From an uncultured Clostridia bacterium (GTDB lineage: Bacteria > Bacillota > Clostridia > Christensenellales > Aristaeellaceae), in NCBI GenBank assembly GCA_934667105.1, contig CAKULG010000014.1:1-64000 (forward strand): 64,000 bases of DNA, read 5' to 3'. A program made the translations under genes and the position numbers. Below are positions 24,898 to 32,900 of this stretch, one piece after another. The notes under the pieces were generated by a model. It did not search any database and had not been told where the DNA came from. It saw only the letters and a program-made list of their open reading frames with translations. The number at the start of each line of letters is the position of its first letter. Within the stretch, counting starts at the first letter, position 1.

Positions 24898-26187
24898 TTA
24901 TTGCTTTTCATGGGTGGAAGGTCGGGCCAGAAAGAAAACGGCGCAGCAGAAAAGTGTGAGGGCGTGGCCCGCGAGGCTGGCGTAGCCCGCCCCCAGAACG
25001 CCGTGGGTGTACGTCCAGCAAAAGGTGCAAAGCAGCGTTGCCGCCGCCCCCAGCAGGGAGGCCAGCAGCGCTTTTTTTTGCAGGCCCAGGCCCGTCATCA
25101 GCCCGCCCAACACCTGCTGCACGGGCATCAGCACCGAAAGGGGGCATAGCGCCCGCAGCAGGGGCGTCAGCTCGGGCAGGCGATACACCGTGCGCCCGAT
25201 CCAGGGGGCCAGCAGATAAAGCAGCCCCGCGCATCCGGCCCCCGCCCCCAGCGCGGCCAGCAGCAGCCGGGCCGCCAGCCGTCCCTCCGCTCGGGCGGAG
25301 CCGCACCGGGCCGCCGCCGGCCCCCCCACCGTGCCCAGCGCCCCGGCCAGCATGCCGGGCAGCATGAGAAAGGGCATCGCCATACCGTTGAGCATGCCCA
25401 GGCGGCTCACCGCCTCCCCGGCGGGCAGCCCTGCGGCCATCAGCCGCTGGGGAATCACGGCGCCGCAGAGCATGCGCAGCCCGGTGTGGGAAAGGCGCGT
25501 GGCCATCAGCGGCAGCGATAGCCGCCACAGCCGCTTTTTCACGCCGGGCAGGCGCGCATCTCGCCGATAGGAGGGCACCCGGCCAATCCACAGCGCCATC
25601 AGCAGCAGCCCCGCCGCCTCGCCCAGGGTGGTGGAAAGGGCGGGCAGCGCGGCGCGATAGGCCAGCGTGACCTGAGGAACCAGCCATAAAAGTGCCAGCA
25701 CCCCCGCCAGCCGCGCGCCCTGCTCCGCCAGCTCGCTCAGTGCCGGGGGCCAGGCGTTGCCCGCCCCGAAGCAATAGCCGTCGTATACGCTGGATGCGCC
25801 GATGAGCAGCACGCAGGGGGAGAAGAAAATCAGGGAGGGCAGCGTGCGCGCGTCCCCCAGCCGGGCGGCGATCCAGGGGGAGAGCATCAGAAAAAGCGGG
25901 CACAGCAAAAGCGCGATGCGGCAGGCCAGCTGCCGCCCGGCGTACAGGATCAATTCCCGATCCTCCGGCTGCGCCTTGGCCGTCAGGCGGCTCACCGCTC
26001 CGGGCAGCCCTGCCGACGCGGGGGCCAGAAAAAGCATATGCGCCCCCGAGGCTAATTCCATAATGCCCATGGCCTCGGGGCCCAGCAGCCGGGAAAAGCC
26101 CAGCCGCATCAAAAAGCCCAGCCCCCGCACCGCCACATTGCATCCCGTAGTCACCAGCGTCTGCCGCCGCAAGCTCTGCCGCTTCAT
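24898..26187 (-). CDS. SpoVB/MurJ-like oligosaccharide flippase
   Basis: A polytopic membrane protein of 429 residues with about 12 hydrophobic segments, of the MVF/polysaccharide flippase clan. The start KRQSLRRQTLVTTGCNVAVR, then GFLMRLGFSRLLGPEAMGIM, is typical of SpoVB-type proteins (internal TxxxxxxRxxGFxxRxxxxRxLG pattern), followed by GLPGAVSRLTA. In spore formers SpoVB helps build spore cortex peptidoglycan, probably by moving lipid-linked precursors; here it could act in sporulation or another envelope glycan. The protein is shorter than most SpoVB (about 500 residues). The ATG sits close to GGAGGGGAA. Divergent from the B12 uptake operon. Confidence 0.78.
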   Translation of the reverse strand: MKRQSLRRQTLVTTGCNVAVRGLGFLMRLGFSRLLGPEAMGIMELASGAHMLFLAPASAGLPGAVSRLTAKAQPEDRELILYAGRQLACRIALLLCPLFLMLSPWIAARLGDARTLPSLIFFSPCVLLIGASSVYDGYCFGAGNAWPPALSELAEQGARLAGVLALLWLVPQVTLAYRAALPALSTTLGEAAGLLLMALWIGRVPSYRRDARLPGVKKRLWRLSLPLMATRLSHTGLRMLCGAVIPQRLMAAGLPAGEAVSRLGMLNGMAMPFLMLPGMLAGALGTVGGPAAARCGSARAEGRLAARLLLAALGAGAGCAGLLYLLAPWIGRTVYRLPELTPLLRALCPLSVLMPVQQVLGGLMTGLGLQKKALLASLLGAAATLLCTFCWTYTHGVLGAGYASLAGHALTLFCCAVFFLARPSTHEKQ

Positions 26188-26279
26188 CCAATTCCCCTCC
26201 GCTTCCCTTCAGCATATGAGGGCGCTTTTCCGCCCATGCCTGGGGCGCGGGGCGGAAAAGCCGCGACGCTGGCCGCCGA

Positions 26280-26308
26280 TTGACGAAAAAGGGAAAAACG
26301 GCTATAAT
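26280..26308 (+). promoter_or_regulatory. Promoter of the cobalamin uptake operon
   Basis: TTGACG (26280-26285), 17 bases and a perfect TATAAT (26303-26308), placing the transcription start just before the riboswitch. Confidence 0.85.
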
Positions 26309-26328
26309 AAGCGCGACAAATGAATAGC

Positions 26329-26545
26329 CGGTGTATCTGCGTGGAAACACGCGACGCTCGCCCTTTCGTATGGGGAGAGCGCCATGGGAACGCGGGTGTG
26401 ATTCCCGGGCTATCCCAGTAACCGTGAAGCGGACGAAAGAACTTAGGCGGCGGAATGCTTTTCCCTCGCCCGGACCCAGCCATTGTCGCAAGATGAGAAG
26501 GCGTTCCAGTAGGATGATGCCAAGCCGGGAGACCTGTTTACACCG
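26329..26545 (+). promoter_or_regulatory. Cobalamin (B12) riboswitch
   Basis: The P1 stem is CGGTGTA (26329-26335) with TACACCG (26539-26545). Inside are the class hallmarks GGGAACGCGGGTG, GATTCCCGGGC, a GCCATTG block (the B12-box region) and GATGATGCCAAGCCGGGAGA near the 3' end. It binds a cobalamin and normally shuts off downstream genes when the vitamin is abundant. It lies between a consensus promoter and btuF, with an intrinsic terminator after it, so control is probably by early termination. Confidence 0.9.
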
Positions 26546-26640
26546 AATGCTGCTCCTGGGGATGGGATATGCTATGCTGTGCCCGGCGCGGGCGAACGCA
26601 AGGCGGAAGGCTGCTTTGCGCTTTGTTTGCGTTTGCACAA

Positions 26641-26684
26641 AAAGGCGGCTCTCTTTCGGGAAAAGGGGCCGCCTTTGGCTTTTC
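26641..26684 (+). terminator. Riboswitch expression-platform terminator
   Basis: AAAGGCGGC (26641-26649) pairs with GCCGCCTTT (26668-26676), with further pairing inside, followed by GGCTTTTCT. It lies between the cobalamin aptamer and the btuF ribosome site. Confidence 0.75.
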
Positions 26685-26728
26685 TCCCAGCCTGTTCATT
26701 TGATCTTATCTTCAAGGGAGGAACCTCT

Positions 26729-27643
26729 ATGTCCCGCAAACTGGTATCTCTGCTGCTGTGCCTGGCCCTGTGCCTGTGCGCCCTGCCCGTGCTGGCGGAG
26801 GATGGCGTGACCGTCACCGACATGAAGGGCCGGGAAATCACCCTGGACGCGCCCGCCGCGCGCATTGTGGCCCTGAGCCCCTCGGATTGCGAAATCCTTT
26901 ACGCCCTGGGGGCGGAGGATACGCTGGTGGGCCGCGGCCAATACTGCGATTATCCCGAGGCGGTGCTGGAAATTCCCGCGGTGAATTCCGGCGCGGAAAC
27001 CAACCTGGAGCAGATTCTGGCCCTGAACCCCCAGGTTGTGGTGATGACGGCCATGGCCCAGACCACCGAGCAGGTGGAAGCCCTGGAAAAGGCGGGGGTG
27101 AAGGTGGTGGTTTCCGACGCGCAGGATATCGCCGGAACCTATGAAGCCATCGCGCTGCTGGGCAAGCTGGTGGGCAAGGAAGCGGAAGCGGACGCGCTCA
27201 TCACGCAGATGAAGGATGCCTTTGCCGCTATTGCCGAGAAGGCGGAAAACACGGGCAAGACCGTGTATTTCGAAGTATCCCCGCTGGAATATGGCCTGTG
27301 GACGGCGGGCAAAAACACCTTTATGGACGAGCTGGCCACGATCTGCGGCCTGGAAAACGCCTTTGCGGATGTGGAAGGCTGGCAGGGCGTTTCCCAGGAG
27401 CAGGTGCTGGCCCGTGATCCCGATTATATCGTGACCATCAGCATGTACTTTGGCGAAGGCCCCACCCCGGTGGAAGAAATTCTGGGCCGTAAGGGCTGGG
27501 AAGGGCTGAAGGCCGTTAAGAATCAGCAGGTGTTCAACGCGGACAGCAACGCCATGTCTCGTCCCGCTCCCCGGCTGGTGGACGCGGCCCAGGCGCTGTT
27601 TGATTTCGTTTACGGCGCGGCGGAGGAAGCTCCCGCCGCCTGA
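26729..27643 (+). CDS. btuF: Cobalamin ABC transporter substrate-binding protein
   Basis: Captures cobalamin outside the cell for the BtuCD permease. The start at 26729 (MSRKLVSLL) follows AGGGAGGAA; the frame stays open upstream but into the riboswitch. The 304 residues begin with a signal peptide (about 1-23, ending PVLA). The rest is the TroA-like two-lobed fold: VTDMKGREITLDAPAARIVAL, ALGAEDTLVGR, LEQILALNPQVVV and DELATICGLENAF. There is no lipobox Cys at the expected place, unusual for a binding protein in a monoderm. Cobalamin, rather than heme or a siderophore, is indicated by the riboswitch upstream. Confidence 0.88.
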   Translation: MSRKLVSLLLCLALCLCALPVLAEDGVTVTDMKGREITLDAPAARIVALSPSDCEILYALGAEDTLVGRGQYCDYPEAVLEIPAVNSGAETNLEQILALNPQVVVMTAMAQTTEQVEALEKAGVKVVVSDAQDIAGTYEAIALLGKLVGKEAEADALITQMKDAFAAIAEKAENTGKTVYFEVSPLEYGLWTAGKNTFMDELATICGLENAFADVEGWQGVSQEQVLARDPDYIVTISMYFGEGPTPVEEILGRKGWEGLKAVKNQQVFNADSNAMSRPAPRLVDAAQALFDFVYGAAEEAPAA

Positions 27644-27651
27644 GCATTCCC

Positions 27652-27684
27652 GGGCGGAGGAGCGCGGCGGGCGTTCCTCCGCCC
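27652..27684 (+). terminator. Hairpin between btuF and btuC
   Basis: GGGCGGAGGA pairs perfectly with TCCTCCGCCC across a 13-base loop, followed by CCTATTT. It lies inside the operon, so it may lower permease expression or protect btuF mRNA. Its G+A-rich arm resembles the dispersed palindrome family. Confidence 0.5.
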
Positions 27685-27720
27685 CTATTTGCAGATCATT
27701 AAAAGGAGCTTTGGGCGTTT

Positions 27721-28761
27721 ATGCGAAATCATGGAATGCGAAGGGCGGCCGCCGTGGCGGCGGGGGGAGCGCTGACGCTGTTCACCGCGCTTTTGTGCGT
27801 CAGCCTGGGCAGCGTGCGCATCCCGCTGGATGAAACCTGGCGCATTATCGGCGGCGCGCTGCTGGGCCGGCCCGGGTCGGAGGGGCCCTTCACGGCGATT
27901 CTTCTGTCCGTCCGGCTGCCCCGGGTGCTGTGCGCGGGGCTGATGGGGGCGGCGCTTTCCCTGTGCGGCGCGGCCATGCAGGGGCTGCTGCGCAATCCCC
28001 TGGCGGACGGCTCCACCCTGGGGGTTTCCGCCGGAGCTTCCCTGGGTGCGGCGGGGGCGATTTTGCTGGGCTTTTCCCTGCCGGGCTTCGCCCTGGGCGG
28101 CACGGCGCTTTTGGCCATGGCCTTCGCGTTTCTTTCGCTGCTGCTGATTCTGGGGCTTTCCTATGCCCTGGATCGCTCCCTTTCCACCCAGACCATCCTG
28201 CTTACAGGCGTGATATTTTCCATGCTGGTCAGCAGCGCGCTGAGCCTGCTGATCGCCTTTTCGGGGGAAAAGCTGCGCTCTATCACCTTCTGGACCATGG
28301 GCTCCCTCTCCGGCATGGGCTATGCCCAGGCGCTGCTTTTGCTGGGGGTGCTGGCGCCCTTCGGGGGGCTGCTGCTTTTCCTGGGGCGGGAGTTGAACGC
28401 CTTCGCCCTGGGGGAGGAAAACGCACGTCAGGTGGGGGTGCCTGTGCGCCGGGTGAAGCTGCTGGTGATGATCGCCGCCTCGGCGCTGATTGGTGCGTGC
28501 GTATCGGTGGGGGGCTGCATTGGCTTTGTGGGGCTGATCGTGCCTCATATGACGCGCTTTGTCACCGGGCCCGATCACCGGCGGCTGCTGCCCGCCTCGC
28601 TGTTTGCGGGAGGAATCTTTCTCATGCTGACCGATCTGTGCGCCCGCACGCTGCTGCGGCCTCTGGAACTGCCCCTGGGGGCGGTGACGTCGGTGATGGG
28701 CGCGGCGGTATTCCTGATTATTTTTTACCGGGAGCGGCGAAAGGAGCGGGGGGCATGCTGA
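27721..28761 (+). CDS. btuC: Cobalamin ABC transporter permease
   Basis: A FecCD/BtuC-type permease of 346 residues with about 9-10 membrane helices. Family marks are RLPRVLCAGLMGAALSLCGA (residues 62-82 region), GLLRNPLADGSTLGVSAGAS, the FWTMGSLSG stretch near 190, and GFVGLIVPHMTR near 265-277, the coupling region to the ATPase. AAGGAGC precedes the start codon. Its stop overlaps the btuD ATG. Substrate assignment follows from the B12 riboswitch upstream. Confidence 0.9.
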   Translation: MRNHGMRRAAAVAAGGALTLFTALLCVSLGSVRIPLDETWRIIGGALLGRPGSEGPFTAILLSVRLPRVLCAGLMGAALSLCGAAMQGLLRNPLADGSTLGVSAGASLGAAGAILLGFSLPGFALGGTALLAMAFAFLSLLLILGLSYALDRSLSTQTILLTGVIFSMLVSSALSLLIAFSGEKLRSITFWTMGSLSGMGYAQALLLLGVLAPFGGLLLFLGRELNAFALGEENARQVGVPVRRVKLLVMIAASALIGACVSVGGCIGFVGLIVPHMTRFVTGPDHRRLLPASLFAGGIFLMLTDLCARTLLRPLELPLGAVTSVMGAAVFLIIFYRERRKERGAC

Positions 28762-29510
28762 AGGCGGCAGACGTTTCGGCGGGCTACGGAGGCCGCAGGG
28801 CGATTCGGGGGATTGATTTAAGGGTGGCCCCGGGGGAATGGTGGATGCTGGCAGGGCCCAACGGCGCGGGAAAATCCACCCTGCTGCGTGCGCTGGCGGG
28901 GGCGCTGCCCTATGAAGGCAGCATTGCCCTGCTGGGCCGGGAATTGCGGGATTACCGTCCTTTGGAATTAGCGCGGCTTGTGGGCATGCTTGCCCAGCGG
29001 CACGCGGTGGGCTACGCCTTTTCGGTGGAGGAGGTGGTTCGCCTGGGACGCTATGCCTACGCCCGGGGGCTTTTCCATCGGGGCGATCCGGAGGGGGACG
29101 CCCGGGTGGAGGAGGCGCTTGCGCAAACGGGCCTGACCGCGCTGCGGGCCCGCAGCGTGCTCTCCCTTTCAGGGGGCGAATTGCAGCGGGTTTTTCTGGC
29201 CCAGGCGCTGGCCCAGCAGCCCCGGCTGCTGCTGCTGGATGAGCCCGCCAATCATCTGGATCCGCCTTATCAGAAAGAACTGTTCGAATTGATTGGCGAT
29301 TGGCTGCGCGTTCCGGGCCGCGCCGTCGTTACCGTGATGCACGATGTGAGCCTGGCCCGGCGCTATGGCACCCACGCGCTGCTGCTTCGGGCGGGTGAAA
29401 TCGTGGCGGCGGGAGAAACCGGCGCGGTGCTTTCCCGGCAGCATCTTCAGGCGGCCTATGGGATGGATGTGCAGGGCTGGTTTCTGGAAACGCTGTCGGC
29501 GTGGGAATAA
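28755..29510 (+). CDS. btuD: Cobalamin ABC transporter ATP-binding protein
   Basis: Drives the BtuCD transporter by ATP hydrolysis on the cytosolic face. The ATG at 28755 overlaps the btuC stop and has AAGGAGCGG upstream; the 251-residue product fits the family. Motifs: Walker A GPNGAGKST (about 35-43), Q-loop in GMLAQRHAVGY, ABC signature LSGGELQRV (about 138-146), Walker B LLLLDEPAN, and the H-loop in TVMHDVSLARRY. Last gene of the operon; a terminator follows. Confidence 0.92.
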   Translation: MLKAADVSAGYGGRRAIRGIDLRVAPGEWWMLAGPNGAGKSTLLRALAGALPYEGSIALLGRELRDYRPLELARLVGMLAQRHAVGYAFSVEEVVRLGRYAYARGLFHRGDPEGDARVEEALAQTGLTALRARSVLSLSGGELQRVFLAQALAQQPRLLLLDEPANHLDPPYQKELFELIGDWLRVPGRAVVTVMHDVSLARRYGTHALLLRAGEIVAAGETGAVLSRQHLQAAYGMDVQGWFLETLSAWE

Positions 29511-29625
29511 CCGGCGTAACATTCTTTGGCACCGTCGCTCTGCGTTCTCGCTAAGGCGGGCAGCGGGTTTGAAGACGGCAAGTATATGAAAACGTCAGCC
29601 CTCAATAAAAGGGCGGCGCTGGCAG

Positions 29626-29677
29626 AGCGGCTTCCTGCTCCCTCAATTTCGTTAGTGGAGAAGCCGCTTGTTTTTTG
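29626..29677 (+). terminator. Terminator of the btu operon
   Basis: AGCGGCTTC (29626-29634) pairs with GAAGCCGCT (29660-29668), followed by TGTTTTTT. About 115 bases after btuD. Confidence 0.7.
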
Positions 29678-29816
29678 CTGCTATCCATACAACTTTCTTG
29701 GAGGGGTGCGGGGGAACTATTCTAAAAAAGGGCCGCCCTTTTAGAGGCGGCTGAGGGCAAGCAATTCTTAAATTGCCGCCCGAAGCCCGCGCTTCCGCTT
29801 TGCGGAGTAGCGCGGG
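29648..29816. repeat. Copy of the dispersed intergenic repeat, with extra hairpins
   Basis: The stretch from CCATAC..CTTTCTTGGAGGGG (29683-29706) through TGCGGGGGAACTATTCT to CAAGCAATT (29759-29768) aligns with 3935-4045 and, for its first part, with 8904-8945. A further hairpin (CCCGCGCT..AGCGCGGG, 29786-29816) follows. Lies between convergent genes (btuD and the glucan synthase gene). Confidence 0.55.
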
Positions 29817-29855
29817 GGGATACAATGAAGGGCTGATCGCCCTTCATTGTATCCC
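29817..29855. repeat. Perfect 17-bp inverted repeat
   Basis: GGGATACAATGAAGGGC (29817-29833) and its exact reverse complement (29839-29855) flank a 5-base loop TGATC. It sits 60 bases past the 3' end of the glucan synthase gene (minus) and may terminate it; on the plus strand no T-run follows closely. Confidence 0.8.
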
Positions 29856-29915
29856 GCAAGGTTGTTCGATACTTTTTTTGACAGTCTGTAGCGGAGACGC
29901 CGCTTTATTATCCAT

Positions 29916-32900
29916 TTATATTTTCAACGGATAGCGCGCTTCATGGGTTTTGCCATCGTCCACCAGGGGCGCCCAGCCGTCGGGCAGTTTTTCGCCGTCC
30001 AGGGTGGGAAAAACCACATCCCGCGCGGCGGTGAATTGATAGCTGGCGGAGCCGAAGCGGTAAACCAGGGTGTATTCCGCGCCGCCCGGCTCGGGGCAGG
30101 GGGCAAGCCGCGCCTTGTCCCCGCGTTTTTCAAAGCCCAGCAGCGCCGTGAGAAAGACGAAATACAGCCAGGCGGCGCTGCCGGTATACCAGCTCCAGCC
30201 GCCGCGCCCCCGGTTTTCCCCGGCGTACACATCCCCGGCCAGCACATAGGGCTCCAGCCGGTAGCGGGCGATTTTTTCGCCCGTGTTTCCGTGATTGACG
30301 GGCAGCAGCGCCCGGGCGATTTCCCAGGCCAGCGCGTTTTCCCCCAGGGCGCGCAGCGCCAGAATCAGCCAGGGGGCGGCGTGGGTGTATTGCCCGCCGT
30401 TTTCGCGCACGCCGGGCAGATATGCGCCGATATAGCCCGCGTTTTCCTCCGGCGTGAAGGGCGGATCCAGCAGCCGCACTATGCCTGCCTCTCGGTCATA
30501 CAGGCGCGCCGCAGCTTGGGCCACCGCCTCCCGGGCATGGGCCCGGGGCGCGCCCGCCAGGGCGGAAAAGGCCTGGCTGATCAGATCGATGCGCGGTGGA
30601 TGGGTGTCCGGCCCGCCCAGGGGCTCGCCGGAATCATACCAGGCCCGGAGATACCATTTTCCCGTCCATGCGTTTTCCGCGCCGGATAATACCTGCCGCC
30701 GCAGCGCGGAAAGGCGGGGCCGCTCCAGCTGGGGACAATAGGGCAGAAGCTCCTGAATGGTCAGCGCCAGGAAAAAGCCCAGCCACACGCTTTCTCCGTG
30801 CAGCCCGCCCACCCGGTTCATGCCGTCGTTCCAATCCCCGCCGCCCATCAAGGGCAGATCGTGCTTGCCCAGGGCGACGGAATCCAACGCCCGCAGGCAG
30901 TGGGAAAGCAACGGCTCTTGAAAGGGGGTGAGAGAGGGCTCCTCGTAGCGATCCTCCTCCTTTTGCGAAAGGGGCGCGGATTCCAGATAGGGGGCGTTTT
31001 CCTGCAAAATGCTTTCATCTCCGGTGATTTTTACATACAGCGCCGTCAGATAGGGCAGGAACAGCTTATCATCGCTGATGCGGGTGCGCACGCCACGGCG
31101 GGGGGCATGCCACCAATGCTGCACGTCCCCTTCGGGAAATTGATGCGCCGCGCAGAGCAGCAGATGCGCCCGGGCAAAGGCGGGATCGGTGTGCAGCAGG
31201 CACAGCAGATCCTGCAATTGATCCCGGAAGCCGAAAGCACCCCCCGTTTGATACGGCCCCGTGCGGGCCATCAACCGGGCGGTCCAGGCCTGATAGGGCA
31301 GCCAGCGATTCAGCATGCGATCCAGCGTCGCGCTTTCGGAATACAGCGTTATGCCCGAAAGCCGGGCGGCCCATTGGCCGCGCACCGCCCGCAGCAGCCC
31401 GCCCGCCCCGGCGCGCAGGGTTTCCTCCGCCTGACGCTTGGCTTCCTGCGCGTCCGCCGCCCGGCCCAGCAGCATCACAACGGCCAGGGGCTCATGGGGG
31501 CGCAGCACCACGTCGCGCTCCATCACCGCCACGCTGCCGCCCGCGCCCTGGCGCGCCCAAAGGCCGGGAGGCGCAGCTTCGCCCCGCAGGCCGAAGCATT
31601 GGGCCGGAGTGAGGGCCCGGGCGCTTCCGCCCTCCATGCAGGCATAGGCCAGAAAAGACGTATCCCCCGCCCGGGCCAGCGCGCCGTTTCCCTCCGCCTG
31701 GCAGCGGGCGGCCTCGGGCCGCTCCCCCAGGGAGAAGCGGGCCAGATAAAACAGCCGCAGCTTCGCGGGCGCTTCACTGCGCAGCAGCAGATAGCGCACC
31801 CCCTGGGGCGCTTCGGGATGGCAGAAAACGGTGAGATCGGCATAGACGGCGCCGCACAGGGTGGAATACACGGTGGCTCCCGGCTCATGCAGCGCGGTGC
31901 AGCGGGCCAGGGGGTACAGGCTTCCTTCCTCTGTTCGGAGGAAGATTTCCTCGCTGGGGGCGGCCCGGTGTACGTCCGGGGCGGCCCGGGTGATGCGCTC
32001 CAGGCGGCTGTTTTCCCCAAAGGATTGCAGAATACCCCCCTCGCAGACTACCGTGCCAAAGCGCCGACCGGCCAGGATGTTATGCCAGGGAGCGGGGGCG
32101 GGCGCGGTTACGCAATAGGCGTTTTCCGGGGTGAAGCCGCCGTAGCCGTTAAAATCCGTTAGCGGCGGGGGCAGCACGGGAGTGGGGCGGCAGAGCGTTC
32201 CCGCCGCCGGGGCGGGCAGCCGGCGCAGGGCGGCAAGCTGCCGGGCCAGGGGCGCGCCGCCCCGCAGGGTAAGCCGCGCCAGGCTTTCCATTTCGGCGAT
32301 TTCCTCCTCCGTTCCATTATAAAAGCGCACGCCTCCCGGAACGCCCAGCAAATCGCGGCTGGGCCCGGCGGCGATGAGGGCGGAAACCGCGTCCTGGGCG
32401 GGGCGCAGATAGCCGGGCGCATCCCCGCAGGCGAAAACTAGCTCCACCCACACCCCCTGCGCCCGCATCCAGGCGTGGGCGCGCAGGGCGTGGCGAATCA
32501 ACGGCTTATCCGCATCCTCCCCCAGGCGCACCAGCAGCAGGGGCAGCGCTCCCGAAAGTCCCGCCCGCCAGAGGGCGTTTTGCGGCGCGGGAGGCAAAAG
32601 CGCCTGATGCGGCTGGCCAAAGAAGCAAATCGCCCCCAGCATTTGCTGATACAGGGCCAGCATGGCCCCGTCGATATGCAGAAAGCGCAGCGTCATGCGC
32701 GCCCGGGCGGCGGATAGGGAAAGCGCCTCCCGGGCCGCGTCCAGGCCGCAGGGCAGGGCGGAAAGAGCCGCCTCGCTCTCCCCGGCGGCTGTGAAAAAGC
32801 ACAGGGCGGCCTTGCCCCCCGCAGGCACGCGCACCCCCGCCCGCAGCGAAAGGCAGGGGGCGATCACATCCCCCGTGCGGAAATCGCATTCTCCAGGCGC

